From the NCBI GenBank assembly GCA_934661765.1, contig CAKUJT010000034.1, positions 1 through 24,276 on the forward strand: a DNA stretch of 24,276 bases, written 5' to 3'. A program made the translations under genes and the position numbers. Source of the stretch: an uncultured Senegalimassilia sp. Lineage in GTDB: Bacteria; Actinomycetota; Coriobacteriia; Coriobacteriales; Eggerthellaceae. Below the pieces are notes generated by a model. The model was not told where the DNA came from. It did no database searches and saw nothing but the letters and a program-made list of their open reading frames with translations. How positions within the stretch are numbered: the stretch's first letter is position 1; each line of letters begins with the position of its first letter. Shown piece by piece: positions 1-8,691 of this stretch.

Positions 1-77
1 TTGGCGCCTTGCTTTCGGACCCAACCGTTACGTTGCCGTCGTTCAAGCAGGTAACGCACCGTGTTGAACCTGCTCAT
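1..77 (-). CDS. Partial unknown gene, N-terminus only (runs off left edge)
   Basis: I do not recognise this gene. Twenty-five codons are open from an ATG at 77 to the window edge, beginning MSRFNTVRYLLERRQRNGWV. A GGAG motif seven bases before the ATG is a reasonable ribosome binding site. The visible part is rich in Arg and has an amphipathic, helix-like look, but that is too little to assign a family. It follows the terminator of the YhgE operon, so it should be a separate transcription unit or depend on read-through. The spacer between GGAG and ATG contains TATAAT, but that lies too close to the ATG to act as an ordinary promoter for it. A chance open frame cannot be excluded. Confidence 0.42.
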   Translation of the reverse strand, partial: MSRFNTVRYLLERRQRNGWVRKQGA

Positions 78-181
78 GATTATACTCCATGCAGCGCGCA
101 ACGGGCCGCTGACCCGCGATCGGAACCCCGCCGCAAGGCAAGGCGAACCGCCGAACGGGGCCGAACGCACGCGCATACGCG

Positions 182-213
182 AAAAGGGCGCGGCCCGAAA
201 CCGGACCGCGCCC
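182..213 (-). terminator. Rho-independent terminator of the YhgE/Pip operon
   Basis: On the minus strand a 12-bp GC-rich stem (186-197 with 202-213, one G-T wobble) and a 4-base loop are followed by TTTT. It lies 31 bp after the stop codon of the downstream YhgE-type gene. No other gene end is near. Confidence 0.85.
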
Positions 214-243
214 CGAGAAACCAACCTTTCCGAAGGCCGCCGT

Positions 244-2433
244 CTAGGCAACCACCTTCGACTTCTCCACCTGCTCCACGAACCAATACGTAAAGCGCGA
301 GAGCACCGGCCGCAGGATGCCCATGATCACGAACGGCACGATGAAGGCGAGCGTTATGCCGATTTGCACCCAGAAATCGTTCTGGTACACGCCCATGCTC
401 GCCGCACGCATGGCGTTGATGACGTGCGTCGCCGGCAAAAACGGGCTGACCGCCTGGAAGAAGCCGGGCAGCAGCTGCAAGGGGAAGCTGCCCCCGCCGC
501 CGGTCACGTAGATGATGAGCAGCAGCACGGCAAGCGCCTTGCCGAGGTTGGCGAACAGCGACACCAGCGTGTAGATGATGAAGCTGAACACGAAGCCCGC
601 CGTCCAGAAGCACACCAGGTACAGCAGCGGGTTGGCGACCTGGACTCCCACGAACAGCATGTTGCCCAGGCACACCACCGTCGACTGCATGAAGGCTAAT
701 ACGAACGGCGCACCGTAGCGCCCGAAGAACAACTGCCAGGACTTGGGCTCGACCAGCCTCGCCTCGCGCTTGGCGCGTTCGGAGGGAACCGGGTTCAGCA
801 GGACCATGATCAGAAGCGATCCCACCCACAAGGCCAGCGTGGTGTACAACGGCGCCATGGCCGAGCCGAAGTCCTCCACCGGGAACACGGCGATGCGCTC
901 CACCCCCACAGGGGCGGACACCGCCTTGGCAAGCGCCTCGGGGTCCGAGCCGATGACCTGCTTCAGCTGCTCCACGTTTCCGCTGGCCAACGCCTCGTAG
1001 ACGCGTTGGGACAACGCCGACATCTTGTCGGCTGACCCATGCAGCTCATCGGACATGGCGCGGATGGCGCTCTGCGCGCCCGCAAGGTCGGACGCCACCG
1101 AGGACGCGGCGCCGTTCAGGCCGTCGCCCACGCCGGAAAGCTGCGAAGCGCGCGCCGAAAGCGACTGAGCCGCCTGCGCCACCGAGCTCGCCAAGCTCTC
1201 AAGACCCGGCTTCAGGTTGTTCTCGTAGTCGTTCTTCAGCTTGTCGGCGTTCGCCTTCGCCTCGTCGAGCTTCGCCTGGATATCGGCGCGGGATGCGGAT
1301 TCCGGATCATTGCCCGTGGCTATCTTGTCCGCCGCCGAGGTCAGACTGTCACGCAGCTTCCCAAGCGAGGATATGGACGTGTTCAGCTGCGACACCACGG
1401 CATCCACCGCGGGGCGATACTGCTCGTCGAGCTGCGGCTTTATGGATTCAAGCACCTCGATGAGCTGCTGATAGCGCTCTATCTGGGAATCCGCATCCGC
1501 CGCCTGGTCGCGAAGGCTTTGCGCGGCGTTGGCCTTATCGGTATCCACCTGCGCATATACCTTATCGATGGCCGCGGGCACCTGGTTGAAGCCGTCGGAG
1601 CTTTGGGCCAAGGCGTCGGACAAGGACGAAACCGACGTCGTCAGCGCATCGCCGATGGTCTCGGCGCCGCTTTTCGCCCCCGAGGCCTGCTGCTGCGCGT
1701 CCTTTACCGCGTTTTGCGCGTTGCCCAGAAGCTGAGTGGAACTTCCTACGAGCGCCTGCGCCGTCCCCGCCAGGTTCGCGTACGACTCGAGCACGTCGGC
1801 GGCGGTGCGCATCTGGTCGGCGGACGAGGATATGGTGCCCGAAAGCTTGGCCACCCGCCCCGCCGCATCGGCATCGTCTGCGACCGTCCCCAGCGAATCG
1901 ATCAGCCCCAGGGCCACATCGGAGATGGTCTCGGCAAACGTGGTGTTCACCTGGGCGGCAACCTTGCTGGACGCCTGATCGGTCACGCGCGGCGCCACGG
2001 CGTTCTTCTTCTCGTTCTCGTAGTAGATAAGCTCGGCATGCTCGGCGTCGTCGGAGTAGAAGCTCATCATGTCGGAGCTGAAGCTTTGCGGGATGACCAC
2101 GGCCGCGTAGTACTTGCCCGAGCGCGCGCCGTCGATGGCGTCCTCCTCGTCGGTGAACACCCAGTCAAGCTGGTCGTTGGCGCGCAACGCCGATTCCACG
2201 CTGTCGCCAACGTTGATCTTGGTGGGCAGCAGGTCGCTTTGGTACCCCTCGTCGGAATTGGCGACGGCCACCTTCAGATTGCCCGTGTTGTCGAACACGT
2301 TCCAGCACGCGATGACGTTGTACCACGTGAAAATGGACGGCAAGAACACCAGGCCTAAGACGATCACCACGGTTATCACGTTGCCGAACAGGTGCTTGAT
2401 ATCGTAGGAGAACAGCTTGAACACGTTACGCAT
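244..2433 (-). CDS. YhgE/Pip family membrane protein (second of a pair)
   Basis: This is a 729-residue protein of the YhgE/phage infection protein (Pip) family, whose members are ABC-2-transporter-like membrane proteins of uncertain function. Residues 19-41 form one membrane segment followed by the family signature FTWYNVIACWNVFDNTGNLK and VAVANSDEG. The next ~470 residues are an Ala/Ser/Asp/Gln-rich, coiled-coil-prone extracellular region. The last ~200 residues hold about six hydrophobic segments, with a GGGGSFPLQLLPGFF stretch typical of the family C-terminus. I chose the ATG at 2433 over upstream in-frame codons because MRNVFKLF aligns with the neighbour's MKNVLHVL and a GAAGGGGGG box precedes it. 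Its first 8 bases overlap the end of the upstream paralogue, so translation is probably coupled. Substrate unknown. Confidence 0.9.
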   Translation of the reverse strand: MRNVFKLFSYDIKHLFGNVITVVIVLGLVFLPSIFTWYNVIACWNVFDNTGNLKVAVANSDEGYQSDLLPTKINVGDSVESALRANDQLDWVFTDEEDAIDGARSGKYYAAVVIPQSFSSDMMSFYSDDAEHAELIYYENEKKNAVAPRVTDQASSKVAAQVNTTFAETISDVALGLIDSLGTVADDADAAGRVAKLSGTISSSADQMRTAADVLESYANLAGTAQALVGSSTQLLGNAQNAVKDAQQQASGAKSGAETIGDALTTSVSSLSDALAQSSDGFNQVPAAIDKVYAQVDTDKANAAQSLRDQAADADSQIERYQQLIEVLESIKPQLDEQYRPAVDAVVSQLNTSISSLGKLRDSLTSAADKIATGNDPESASRADIQAKLDEAKANADKLKNDYENNLKPGLESLASSVAQAAQSLSARASQLSGVGDGLNGAASSVASDLAGAQSAIRAMSDELHGSADKMSALSQRVYEALASGNVEQLKQVIGSDPEALAKAVSAPVGVERIAVFPVEDFGSAMAPLYTTLALWVGSLLIMVLLNPVPSERAKREARLVEPKSWQLFFGRYGAPFVLAFMQSTVVCLGNMLFVGVQVANPLLYLVCFWTAGFVFSFIIYTLVSLFANLGKALAVLLLIIYVTGGGGSFPLQLLPGFFQAVSPFLPATHVINAMRAASMGVYQNDFWVQIGITLAFIVPFVIMGILRPVLSRFTYWFVEQVEKSKVVA

Positions 2434-5419
2434 GGCCGCCCCCCTTCTTCGAATCGCCCTTCTTCTTATGCTTCTTATGCTTCTTGCCGTGCTCGGCCTT
2501 GCGCTGCGCAAGCGCCTCAAGGTCCTCGGCGCTCAACTCAAGGGCGGGAACCTCCGCCTCGAGCAGCTCCTCATCGCCCTCGCCCTTTTCGCCGTGAACC
2601 TCCTCGTCGGTCAAAAACGGGCCGTCGAAGTACGCCGGTTTGCCCTTTGCCGCCAAGTCCATCAGCGATGCGCCTTTACCCGGAGCGTCCTTCGGCTTGC
2701 GGGCAGCGCCCTGCCCGGCGTACTCGGCGCCGCACGCCGAGGCGGGCCGGTCCGCCAGGTCGTCGGCAGCCACGCCCACAGGCGGCAGCGGAACGGACAC
2801 GCCCGCCGCGCGGGCGGAACGATCGACGGGCACCGAAACGCGCGCCGTCGACATGGCGGCAGGCACCAATTCCTTGACCACCTTCTTGCCCCGATCGGCC
2901 AGATGCCCGCGCAGCTCGTCGTCGCTCATGCTGTCAATGGACGCCTGGCGCTGGATGTTGTCGCGCACCATCTCCAATCCCAGCAAGAAGCCGATAAGGA
3001 CGACAAGCCAGATAAGCCATGCCGTCAGAATGACCACCTTCTCGGTAGTGGTCACGGCGAACACCACCGAGACCGCCACCGGCACGGCGATGCCTAAAAT
3101 GAGCGCGCCGCGCTTCAAGCGAGGATAATGTCTCAGGAATGTGTCGGCCTGCTGGCGCACCGCATTGTGAAACTCGTCATGGTCGGACAATGCCCGGATA
3201 AGCTGCCCGATACGGTAACGTCGCTCGGGCACCAAGGCCTCCTCGACGTTGAGCAGGTCGCTTTGCTGAATCTCTTTCGCCACCAGGCGGTTGAGGTTGG
3301 TCAGATGCGGTCGCACGAACAGGCCCACGAGCGCCATGGACAGCGCGATGAGCAGCAACACCCCGCAATAACCCAGCCACTGCGTGCCGTAGAAGCCGCC
3401 GATAGCCTCGCGCAAGGCGTTGATGCCGTAGGTGAACGGGAACATGGGGTACACCGTGCGGAAGAACGCGTCGGTCATCTCAACCGGGTACAAACCCGTA
3501 CCGCCCGGGATCTGGACGAACACCATGATGATGCACAAGCCGATGCCGATATGTTGGAACGACGATGACAGCGTATACGTGATGCACAGATATGAAAGCG
3601 ACAGCAGGATAGCCGTTGCGAAAAACGCCGGCACCGATGCTGCCTGCACGCCGATGAGCAGACAGCCCGCCACGCACACCACGGCCTGCAGGGTCACCAG
3701 CAAAGCGAAGAACAGCCAGCGGCCGATATAGCCCTGCATCACCGTCAGGCCCGGCACGCCTTCCTTATCGACCTCCAGTTTCAAGATGACGCACAGCATC
3801 AACGTGCCGATCCACAGGCTCAGGCTGATGAACAGCGGGGCCATGGCCGAACCGTAGGCGTTGAGCGGGTACAGCTTTTCGGTGGTCACCTGCGTGGGCG
3901 CCTGCATAAACTCGGCGATCTTCCCGGGGTCGATGCGCCCGTTGTCCATCAGCTCGGACACCGCGGAGGACGTTCCCAGCAGGCCCACGTCGTTGCGCGC
4001 CTGACGCATGGTCCCCTCGAGGCTGGACAGCAGCGCATCGGTCTGCGCCATGGCGTCGCTTGCCACGTGCAGCGTCCCCGACAGCTGGTCGATCACGCCC
4101 GAGGTCTCGTCGATCAGGTAGCCTTGGTTCGAGATGGCCCCCTTAAGGCCGGCGGCGGCGATGCCGACCTGGGAGATGCCGTTGCTCACCTGCGGCAAGG
4201 CGCTGCCGAACAGCTGCTGCTGATAAGCCCCCGAAGCGGTGATGGCGTTTTGCGCGGCGGCGTTGACGGTGTTGGCGGCGGCCGCGACGCTGGCGGCCGT
4301 GGCATCCACGTCGCCGCTGAGCGTCTTCAAGTCGTTCAAGTCGCGCTGCAGCTCGGCATTGCGAGCGGTCAGGGAATCGATGGCGAATCGCAGCTGCTCC
4401 TTGTTCGGATCGGAGTCGGGCATCTGATCATGCACGATCTGCAGCTGCTCGATGACGGCGGTGTTCATGTCCAACACGCCCTGGGCTCGATCGGCCGCGG
4501 CATCAACGGTGCCCTGCGCACCTGATATGGCGTTGGAAGCATCAGTGACTGCCCCGGCCGCCTGCGAGGCCACCTGGGACAGCATCAGGTTCGTGTTCGA
4601 CATGCCAGGCATGGCTACCGACGTGAACGTGCCCAGGCTGTTTTGTAGCGTCAGGGAAAGGTCGCTCACCTGCTGCAACTGGTCCTGCACGGTTTGCGCG
4701 TCGGCGCGAGCCTGCTCAAGCTGGCCCTTCGCCGACTGCGCCTTCTGACGGGCCTCCTCGGTGGATGCCGCCAACCCGCTCACGGTCGCGCGCGCATTGG
4801 AAACGGAATCGACGGCGCGCGAAAGCTGCGCGGCCGAGTCGTTCTGCGCGGTGCTCAGATTTTGCTCGGCCTCGGCAACCTTGCCGTTGAGCGCGTCCGC
4901 CACCACCGAGCTGACCGTGGAAACGAACTGGCTGTTGATGGTCTCGTCGAGGGTGGAAGAGCCCGCATCGGTCACCTTCGGCGACACGGGGTTCATCTTC
5001 TCGTTAACGTAATACTGCAGATTAGGCTGCTGGAAATCGCCCGTCACAATGGTGAACAAGTTGGCAGTGAAGTCCTCGGGGATGACGAACGCCGCATACA
5101 CCTCGCCCGATTCCACCTTGTGCATCGCATCGTCGTAATCGGTGAACTCCCATTTCAACTGGGTGTTCTCGTGCAGCGTGTCCACGATTTGATTGCCCAG
5201 GTTCATCTGACCCATCAAGTCGTTCTCGGACCCGGCGTCCTGATTCACCACGCATACGCGCATGTTTCCCGTGTTGTCGTAGGGGTTCCAAAAACCGATG
5301 ACGTTGAACCACGTGTACGTGGAGGGCAGCACGACCAGCACCACGACCACCACCAGGGCGGCCGGCGCCTTCAAAAGACGCAGCAGGTCGCGGCCGAGCA
5401 CGTGCAGAACGTTTTTCAT
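2426..5419 (-). CDS. YhgE/Pip family membrane protein with long charged C-terminal tail
   Basis: This 997-residue protein is a paralogue of the next gene. A membrane segment at about residues 20-40 leads into the signature STYTWFNVIGFWNPYDNTGN and VVNQDAG. A long Ala/Gln/Asp-rich helical ectodomain follows (to ~residue 515), then five family-type membrane segments (~523-545, 568-590, 597-616, 623-637, 679-703). Unlike its neighbour it continues with a cytosolic-looking linker, two further membrane segments (~771-790 and 795-816) and a ~180-residue hydrophilic tail ending in a Lys/His run (KKHKKHKKKGDSKK). The ATG at 5419 was chosen by alignment to the family start; GAGG lies 11 bases upstream. 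TTG at 5494 and ATG at 5467 or 5440 are less likely. Role unknown; the family relates to ABC-2 permeases and EsaA-like proteins. Confidence 0.88.
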   Translation of the reverse strand: MKNVLHVLGRDLLRLLKAPAALVVVVVLVVLPSTYTWFNVIGFWNPYDNTGNMRVCVVNQDAGSENDLMGQMNLGNQIVDTLHENTQLKWEFTDYDDAMHKVESGEVYAAFVIPEDFTANLFTIVTGDFQQPNLQYYVNEKMNPVSPKVTDAGSSTLDETINSQFVSTVSSVVADALNGKVAEAEQNLSTAQNDSAAQLSRAVDSVSNARATVSGLAASTEEARQKAQSAKGQLEQARADAQTVQDQLQQVSDLSLTLQNSLGTFTSVAMPGMSNTNLMLSQVASQAAGAVTDASNAISGAQGTVDAAADRAQGVLDMNTAVIEQLQIVHDQMPDSDPNKEQLRFAIDSLTARNAELQRDLNDLKTLSGDVDATAASVAAAANTVNAAAQNAITASGAYQQQLFGSALPQVSNGISQVGIAAAGLKGAISNQGYLIDETSGVIDQLSGTLHVASDAMAQTDALLSSLEGTMRQARNDVGLLGTSSAVSELMDNGRIDPGKIAEFMQAPTQVTTEKLYPLNAYGSAMAPLFISLSLWIGTLMLCVILKLEVDKEGVPGLTVMQGYIGRWLFFALLVTLQAVVCVAGCLLIGVQAASVPAFFATAILLSLSYLCITYTLSSSFQHIGIGLCIIMVFVQIPGGTGLYPVEMTDAFFRTVYPMFPFTYGINALREAIGGFYGTQWLGYCGVLLLIALSMALVGLFVRPHLTNLNRLVAKEIQQSDLLNVEEALVPERRYRIGQLIRALSDHDEFHNAVRQQADTFLRHYPRLKRGALILGIAVPVAVSVVFAVTTTEKVVILTAWLIWLVVLIGFLLGLEMVRDNIQRQASIDSMSDDELRGHLADRGKKVVKELVPAAMSTARVSVPVDRSARAAGVSVPLPPVGVAADDLADRPASACGAEYAGQGAARKPKDAPGKGASLMDLAAKGKPAYFDGPFLTDEEVHGEKGEGDEELLEAEVPALELSAEDLEALAQRKAEHGKKHKKHKKKGDSKKGGGHA

Positions 5420-5689
5420 AGCAGGCGGTACCTCTTCCATAGCCGGCGCTACCAAGCGCGGTTTCATAACCTTGCGGCGCCATCGCGAAAACAAGCGCGG
5501 GCGGCCAGCCCCACGGCAGACCGCCCACGCCCAAGCGTCAAGACGACAGGCGCCCTATTGCGTACCCGTCATTGTAAAATACCCCACCTGCGGCGCTACT
5601 CCATACAACGCCAAACCACAGAATCCGTTTCATTACTGTAAGAATCTCCCTTATCGGGCGAATCAAAAGGGGCTGCGCACCGCATCGGC

Positions 5690-6202
5690 CTATGCGCGGC
5701 TCGGCAGTTCCACGGACGCCTGATCAAGCACATGGCCGGCCATCGCGCGACGCAGCTCGTTAAGATAAAAGCCTTCCGGCAGCCCCAGCTCGCAATCGAG
5801 CGCGTACACGTTCAACGTGTAGCTGTGCGTGGCATCAGGCGGCTGCGGACCGCAATAGCGGGAGTGCACCTGCGGGTTATCGCTGCCGTGCGCCATGGGT
5901 GACCAATTGCTGTTGCGGCCCTGCACCATGGGAACCGCCTCCGTGCGGCTAGCGTCCTCGGGAATGAGCGTGGTGGTCGCCGGCAGGTTGCACGCGGTCC
6001 AATGAATCCAGCAGAAGCCGCCCACGGGGATGGCGTCGAAATCGATGAACGCCAGGGCAAGCGTCTGCGCTTCCTGCGGCACATCGCTTATCTTGATAGG
6101 GAACGAACGCACGGGAAAGCCCTCCAACCGGTCCGGCTCGGACGCATACTTCCCGAACCTATCCGCCAACAGGCCGCCAGCCAACTCCACATGCACCTTC
6201 AT
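5690..6202 (-). CDS. PEBP / YbhB-YbcL (Raf kinase inhibitor-like) family protein
   Basis: This is a 170-residue protein of the phosphatidylethanolamine-binding protein fold, bacterial YbhB/YbcL branch. Seen in the sequence are AFIDFDAIPVGGFCWIHW (residues 51-68), the equivalent of the family's D-x-D-A-P...HW segment, and YCGPQPPDATHSYTLNVYAL (116-135), the G-P-x-P-P...H-x-Y segment forming the anion-binding pocket. The ATG at 6202 is preceded by GGGGAAGGAG with a 6-base spacer, which beats the open in-frame extension upstream. It has no signal peptide, so it is presumably cytoplasmic. It is transcribed away from asnB and toward the YhgE pair, 270 bp away. Bacterial members have no firmly established physiological role; a small-ligand binding function is only an inference. 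Confidence 0.88.
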   Translation of the reverse strand: MKVHVELAGGLLADRFGKYASEPDRLEGFPVRSFPIKISDVPQEAQTLALAFIDFDAIPVGGFCWIHWTACNLPATTTLIPEDASRTEAVPMVQGRNSNWSPMAHGSDNPQVHSRYCGPQPPDATHSYTLNVYALDCELGLPEGFYLNELRRAMAGHVLDQASVELPSRA

Positions 6203-6528
6203 GACACGCTCCTTCCCCATCAACGTTTTCAACACCATGAACGCCTTTGCAAGCAATCCGCCTCGCTCCGCCGCCCTAAGCAAGACGCAACTTGCTCGAG
6301 CAGGCGCGACAAGCCCTTCTCGACCGCAAGCTCCGACAGCCAACCGGCGCAGGAGCCCTTTCGCGCAAGCGATTCTTTCCCCGCAGTGTAGCATGCGCCG
6401 CGCAACCGCCGCCGCGCTCGCCGCGGGCTCGTTGGAAAATCTGCGCTTTTCGCGGGAGGCGTGCCACCGTCCGCCCCATTCGCTATGATGAACCTTACCT
6501 TTATATACGATTGGAGGGATGCCTCACC
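6203..6528. other. Divergent intergenic region between PEBP gene and asnB
   Basis: These 326 bp separate two genes transcribed in opposite directions. The asnB-proximal end carries a plausible promoter and ribosome binding site. Around 6246-6302 there are several TTGC/GCAA half sites and a perfect 10-bp palindrome TGCTCGAGCA (6293-6302), which could be an operator but is unproven. Both flanking frames stay open through much of the region, but neither has a credible start or ribosome binding site inside it. I see no small gene. Confidence 0.5.
6461..6489 (+). promoter_or_regulatory. Probable sigma-A-type promoter of asnB
   Basis: GTGCCA (6461-6466, 4 of 6 matches to TTGACA) and TATGAT (6484-6489, 5 of 6 matches to TATAAT) are separated by 17 bp. 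This predicts transcription starting near 6496, about 33 bases before the asnB ATG. Prediction from sequence only. Confidence 0.45.
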
Positions 6529-8529
6529 ATGTGCGGTATCTGCGGATTCACGCAGGCTGATGATGCAAGCCTGCCCACCCTGAAAGCCATGTGCGACGTC
6601 ATGGCCCATCGCGGGCCCGACGGCGAAGGCCAGTATATCGACGCCGAAAGCGGCATCGCCTTGGGCCATCGCCGCCTTTCGCTCATCGACCTCGCCAACG
6701 GCAACCAGCCCATGGTGCGCTCCACGGGCGACCACGCCGCCGCCATCACCTCGCCGGCGCTGCACCTTGATGGCGCCCCTTGCGGCACGCCCGAGCAGGC
6801 TGCCGCCAAGGGCCGCTTCGCCATCGTCTTCAACGGCGAGATCTACAACTACCGCGATCTGCGCGCCGAGCTTGAGGCGCAGGGCTGGCAGTTCCAAACC
6901 AACTCCGACACCGAAGTCCTGCTCACAGGCTATCTGGCATGGGGCGAAGGCGTGCTCGACCGCCTGCGCGGCATGTTCGCGTTCGCCATCTGGGACCGCG
7001 ACTCGCGCGAGCTGTTCTGCGCCCGCGACTTCTTCGGCATCAAGCCGTTCTACTACACGCAGCAAAACGGCCGCTTCATCTTCGCTTCCGAGATCAAGTG
7101 CATCCTCGAGCATCCGGATTACACGCGCGAGCTCAACCATGAGGCGCTCGAGCAGTACCTGTGCTTCCAGTTCAGCGCCCTTCCCGAGACGTTCTTCAAG
7201 GGCATCTTCAAGCTGGCTCCCGCGCACTGCATGACCGTGCATGCCGACGGGTCCATCACCGAGCGCCGCTACTGGCGTCCCGAGTACAACTTCGATGCGC
7301 AGCGCAGCCGTCAGGATACCGTCGAGGCCATCGACGAAGCCGTGCGCGACAGCGTGCGCTACCATAACGTGGCCGACGTCGAGGTCGGCAGCTTCCTGTC
7401 CTCGGGCATCGACTCCAGTTACATGGCAGCCTGCCTGGCCAAGGAAAACCCCAACATCAAAACGTTCACCGTGGGCTTCGATTGCTACAAGAACGCCGCC
7501 GCAAACAACGCCGAGGGCGCCGGCGGCATGATGCGCGACGAAATCTCGTGGGCTCACGAGCTTGCCGACGAACTGCACATCGCCAACACCAACAAGTACA
7601 TCGGCGAGGACGAGTACTGGGAGAGCCTGCCCCGCGTGCAGTGGCACATGGACGAGCCCTCCGCCGACCCCTCCGCCGTGGCGCTGTACTTCGTGGACCA
7701 GATCGCGGCAACGCAGGTAAAGGCGGTGCTTTCCGGCGAAGGAGCCGACGAGTTCTTCGGCGGTTACCGCATCTACCAAACGCCGTTCTCCAACGCCAAG
7801 CTGTCCTGGGCCCCGAAGGGCCTGCTGCGCGGCGCCTCCAGCGTCATGCGAAAGCTGGGCATCCGCGGCGCGAACTACCTTGAGCGCGCCAGCGAAACCC
7901 CCGAGGATTGGTACTACACCAACGCCAACGGCGTAGCCTTCACCGTCGAGGAGCGCGCCCAGCTGCTGCGCGGCGGCTGCAACGCCCCCACCCCTCAGCA
8001 GCTCACCGCGCCGGTATACGCCGAGGTCAAGGACCTGGACGAAACCACTCGCATGCAGTACGTGGACCTGTACTTCTGGCTGGTCGGCGACATCCTGCTG
8101 AAAACGGACAAGATGTCCATGGCCCACTCGTTGGAGTCCCGCGTACCGTTTTTGGACCGCCGCGTGTTCGACGTGTCGGCAACCATCCCCACGCCGCTCA
8201 AGGCCAACGAAACGCAAACCAAGCTCACGCTGCGCGAGGCATCCGAGCGCGCCATCCCGAAGGACTGGGCGCAAAAGGAGAAGCTCGGCTTCCCCGTCCC
8301 CGTGGTGAACTGGCTGCGCCAGGACCGCTACTATAACCAGGTGAAAGAATGGTTCACCGGAGACATCGCGCGCGAGTTCTTCAACACCGATGAGCTGGTG
8401 CGACTGCTTGACGAGCACAAAGCCGGCGCCGACCGCAGCCGCAAGATCTGGATCGTCTACATGTTCCTTATGTGGTACAAGATCTACTTCGTGGACAAAA
8501 CGGTGCCGGAAAATCCGAAGGCCCGCTAG
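6529..8529 (+). CDS. asnB: Asparagine synthetase B (glutamine-hydrolysing)
   Basis: This 666-residue cytoplasmic enzyme makes asparagine from aspartate, glutamine and ATP. The start is fixed by MCGICGF: the second residue, Cys, becomes the N-terminal nucleophile of the class II glutaminase domain (about 1-230). Visible glutaminase motifs are HRGPDGEG (28-34), NGEIYNY (102-108) and SDTEVLL (126-132). The synthetase domain holds the pyrophosphate loop SSGIDSS (291-297), SGEGADEFFGGY (402-413) and SLESRVPFLD (534-543). GGAGGG lies 10 bases upstream of the ATG. Compared with E. coli AsnB there is an insertion of roughly 28 residues between QPM (60-62) and NGEIYN, and another around 318-336; both look like surface loops. 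It is the only plus-strand gene of the window and forms its own unit ending in a strong terminator. Confidence 0.97.
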   Translation: MCGICGFTQADDASLPTLKAMCDVMAHRGPDGEGQYIDAESGIALGHRRLSLIDLANGNQPMVRSTGDHAAAITSPALHLDGAPCGTPEQAAAKGRFAIVFNGEIYNYRDLRAELEAQGWQFQTNSDTEVLLTGYLAWGEGVLDRLRGMFAFAIWDRDSRELFCARDFFGIKPFYYTQQNGRFIFASEIKCILEHPDYTRELNHEALEQYLCFQFSALPETFFKGIFKLAPAHCMTVHADGSITERRYWRPEYNFDAQRSRQDTVEAIDEAVRDSVRYHNVADVEVGSFLSSGIDSSYMAACLAKENPNIKTFTVGFDCYKNAAANNAEGAGGMMRDEISWAHELADELHIANTNKYIGEDEYWESLPRVQWHMDEPSADPSAVALYFVDQIAATQVKAVLSGEGADEFFGGYRIYQTPFSNAKLSWAPKGLLRGASSVMRKLGIRGANYLERASETPEDWYYTNANGVAFTVEERAQLLRGGCNAPTPQQLTAPVYAEVKDLDETTRMQYVDLYFWLVGDILLKTDKMSMAHSLESRVPFLDRRVFDVSATIPTPLKANETQTKLTLREASERAIPKDWAQKEKLGFPVPVVNWLRQDRYYNQVKEWFTGDIAREFFNTDELVRLLDEHKAGADRSRKIWIVYMFLMWYKIYFVDKTVPENPKAR

Positions 8530-8550
8530 TCAACGCAACGACTAAAGTTG

Positions 8551-8590
8551 AAGCCCCTTGCAACCTGGCAGGTTGCAAGGGGCTTCTTTT
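8551..8590 (+). terminator. Rho-independent terminator of asnB
   Basis: A perfect 16-bp inverted repeat (8551-8566 with 8570-8585) and a 3-base loop are followed by CTTTT, 21 bp after the asnB stop codon. On the minus strand the hairpin lacks a T-run, so it mainly serves asnB, though it also faces the convergent truA unit. Confidence 0.93.
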
Positions 8591-8691
8591 ATCGATAGGA
8601 CGATGCTAGGACATCGCTCTCGCACGCTCACGTCGCCGGCACACCAGACAAGCACCCTTTTGCGGCGGGACAAAGCTCGAAGAGCCCTCCG

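Noticed and set aside
79..84. A perfect TATAAT on the minus strand before the partial left-edge gene
   Set aside because: It lies one base upstream of the ATG with no -35 at 16-18 bp. Transcription from it would start inside the coding region, so it is treated as chance within the ribosome binding site spacer.
6229..8418. A 729-codon open frame on the minus strand opposite asnB
   Set aside because: asnB on plus has unmistakable family motifs over its whole length. The antisense product is Gly/Val/Ala/His-rich without domains. In GC-rich genes that avoid TTA, CTA and TCA codons, the antisense frame is stop-poor by default.
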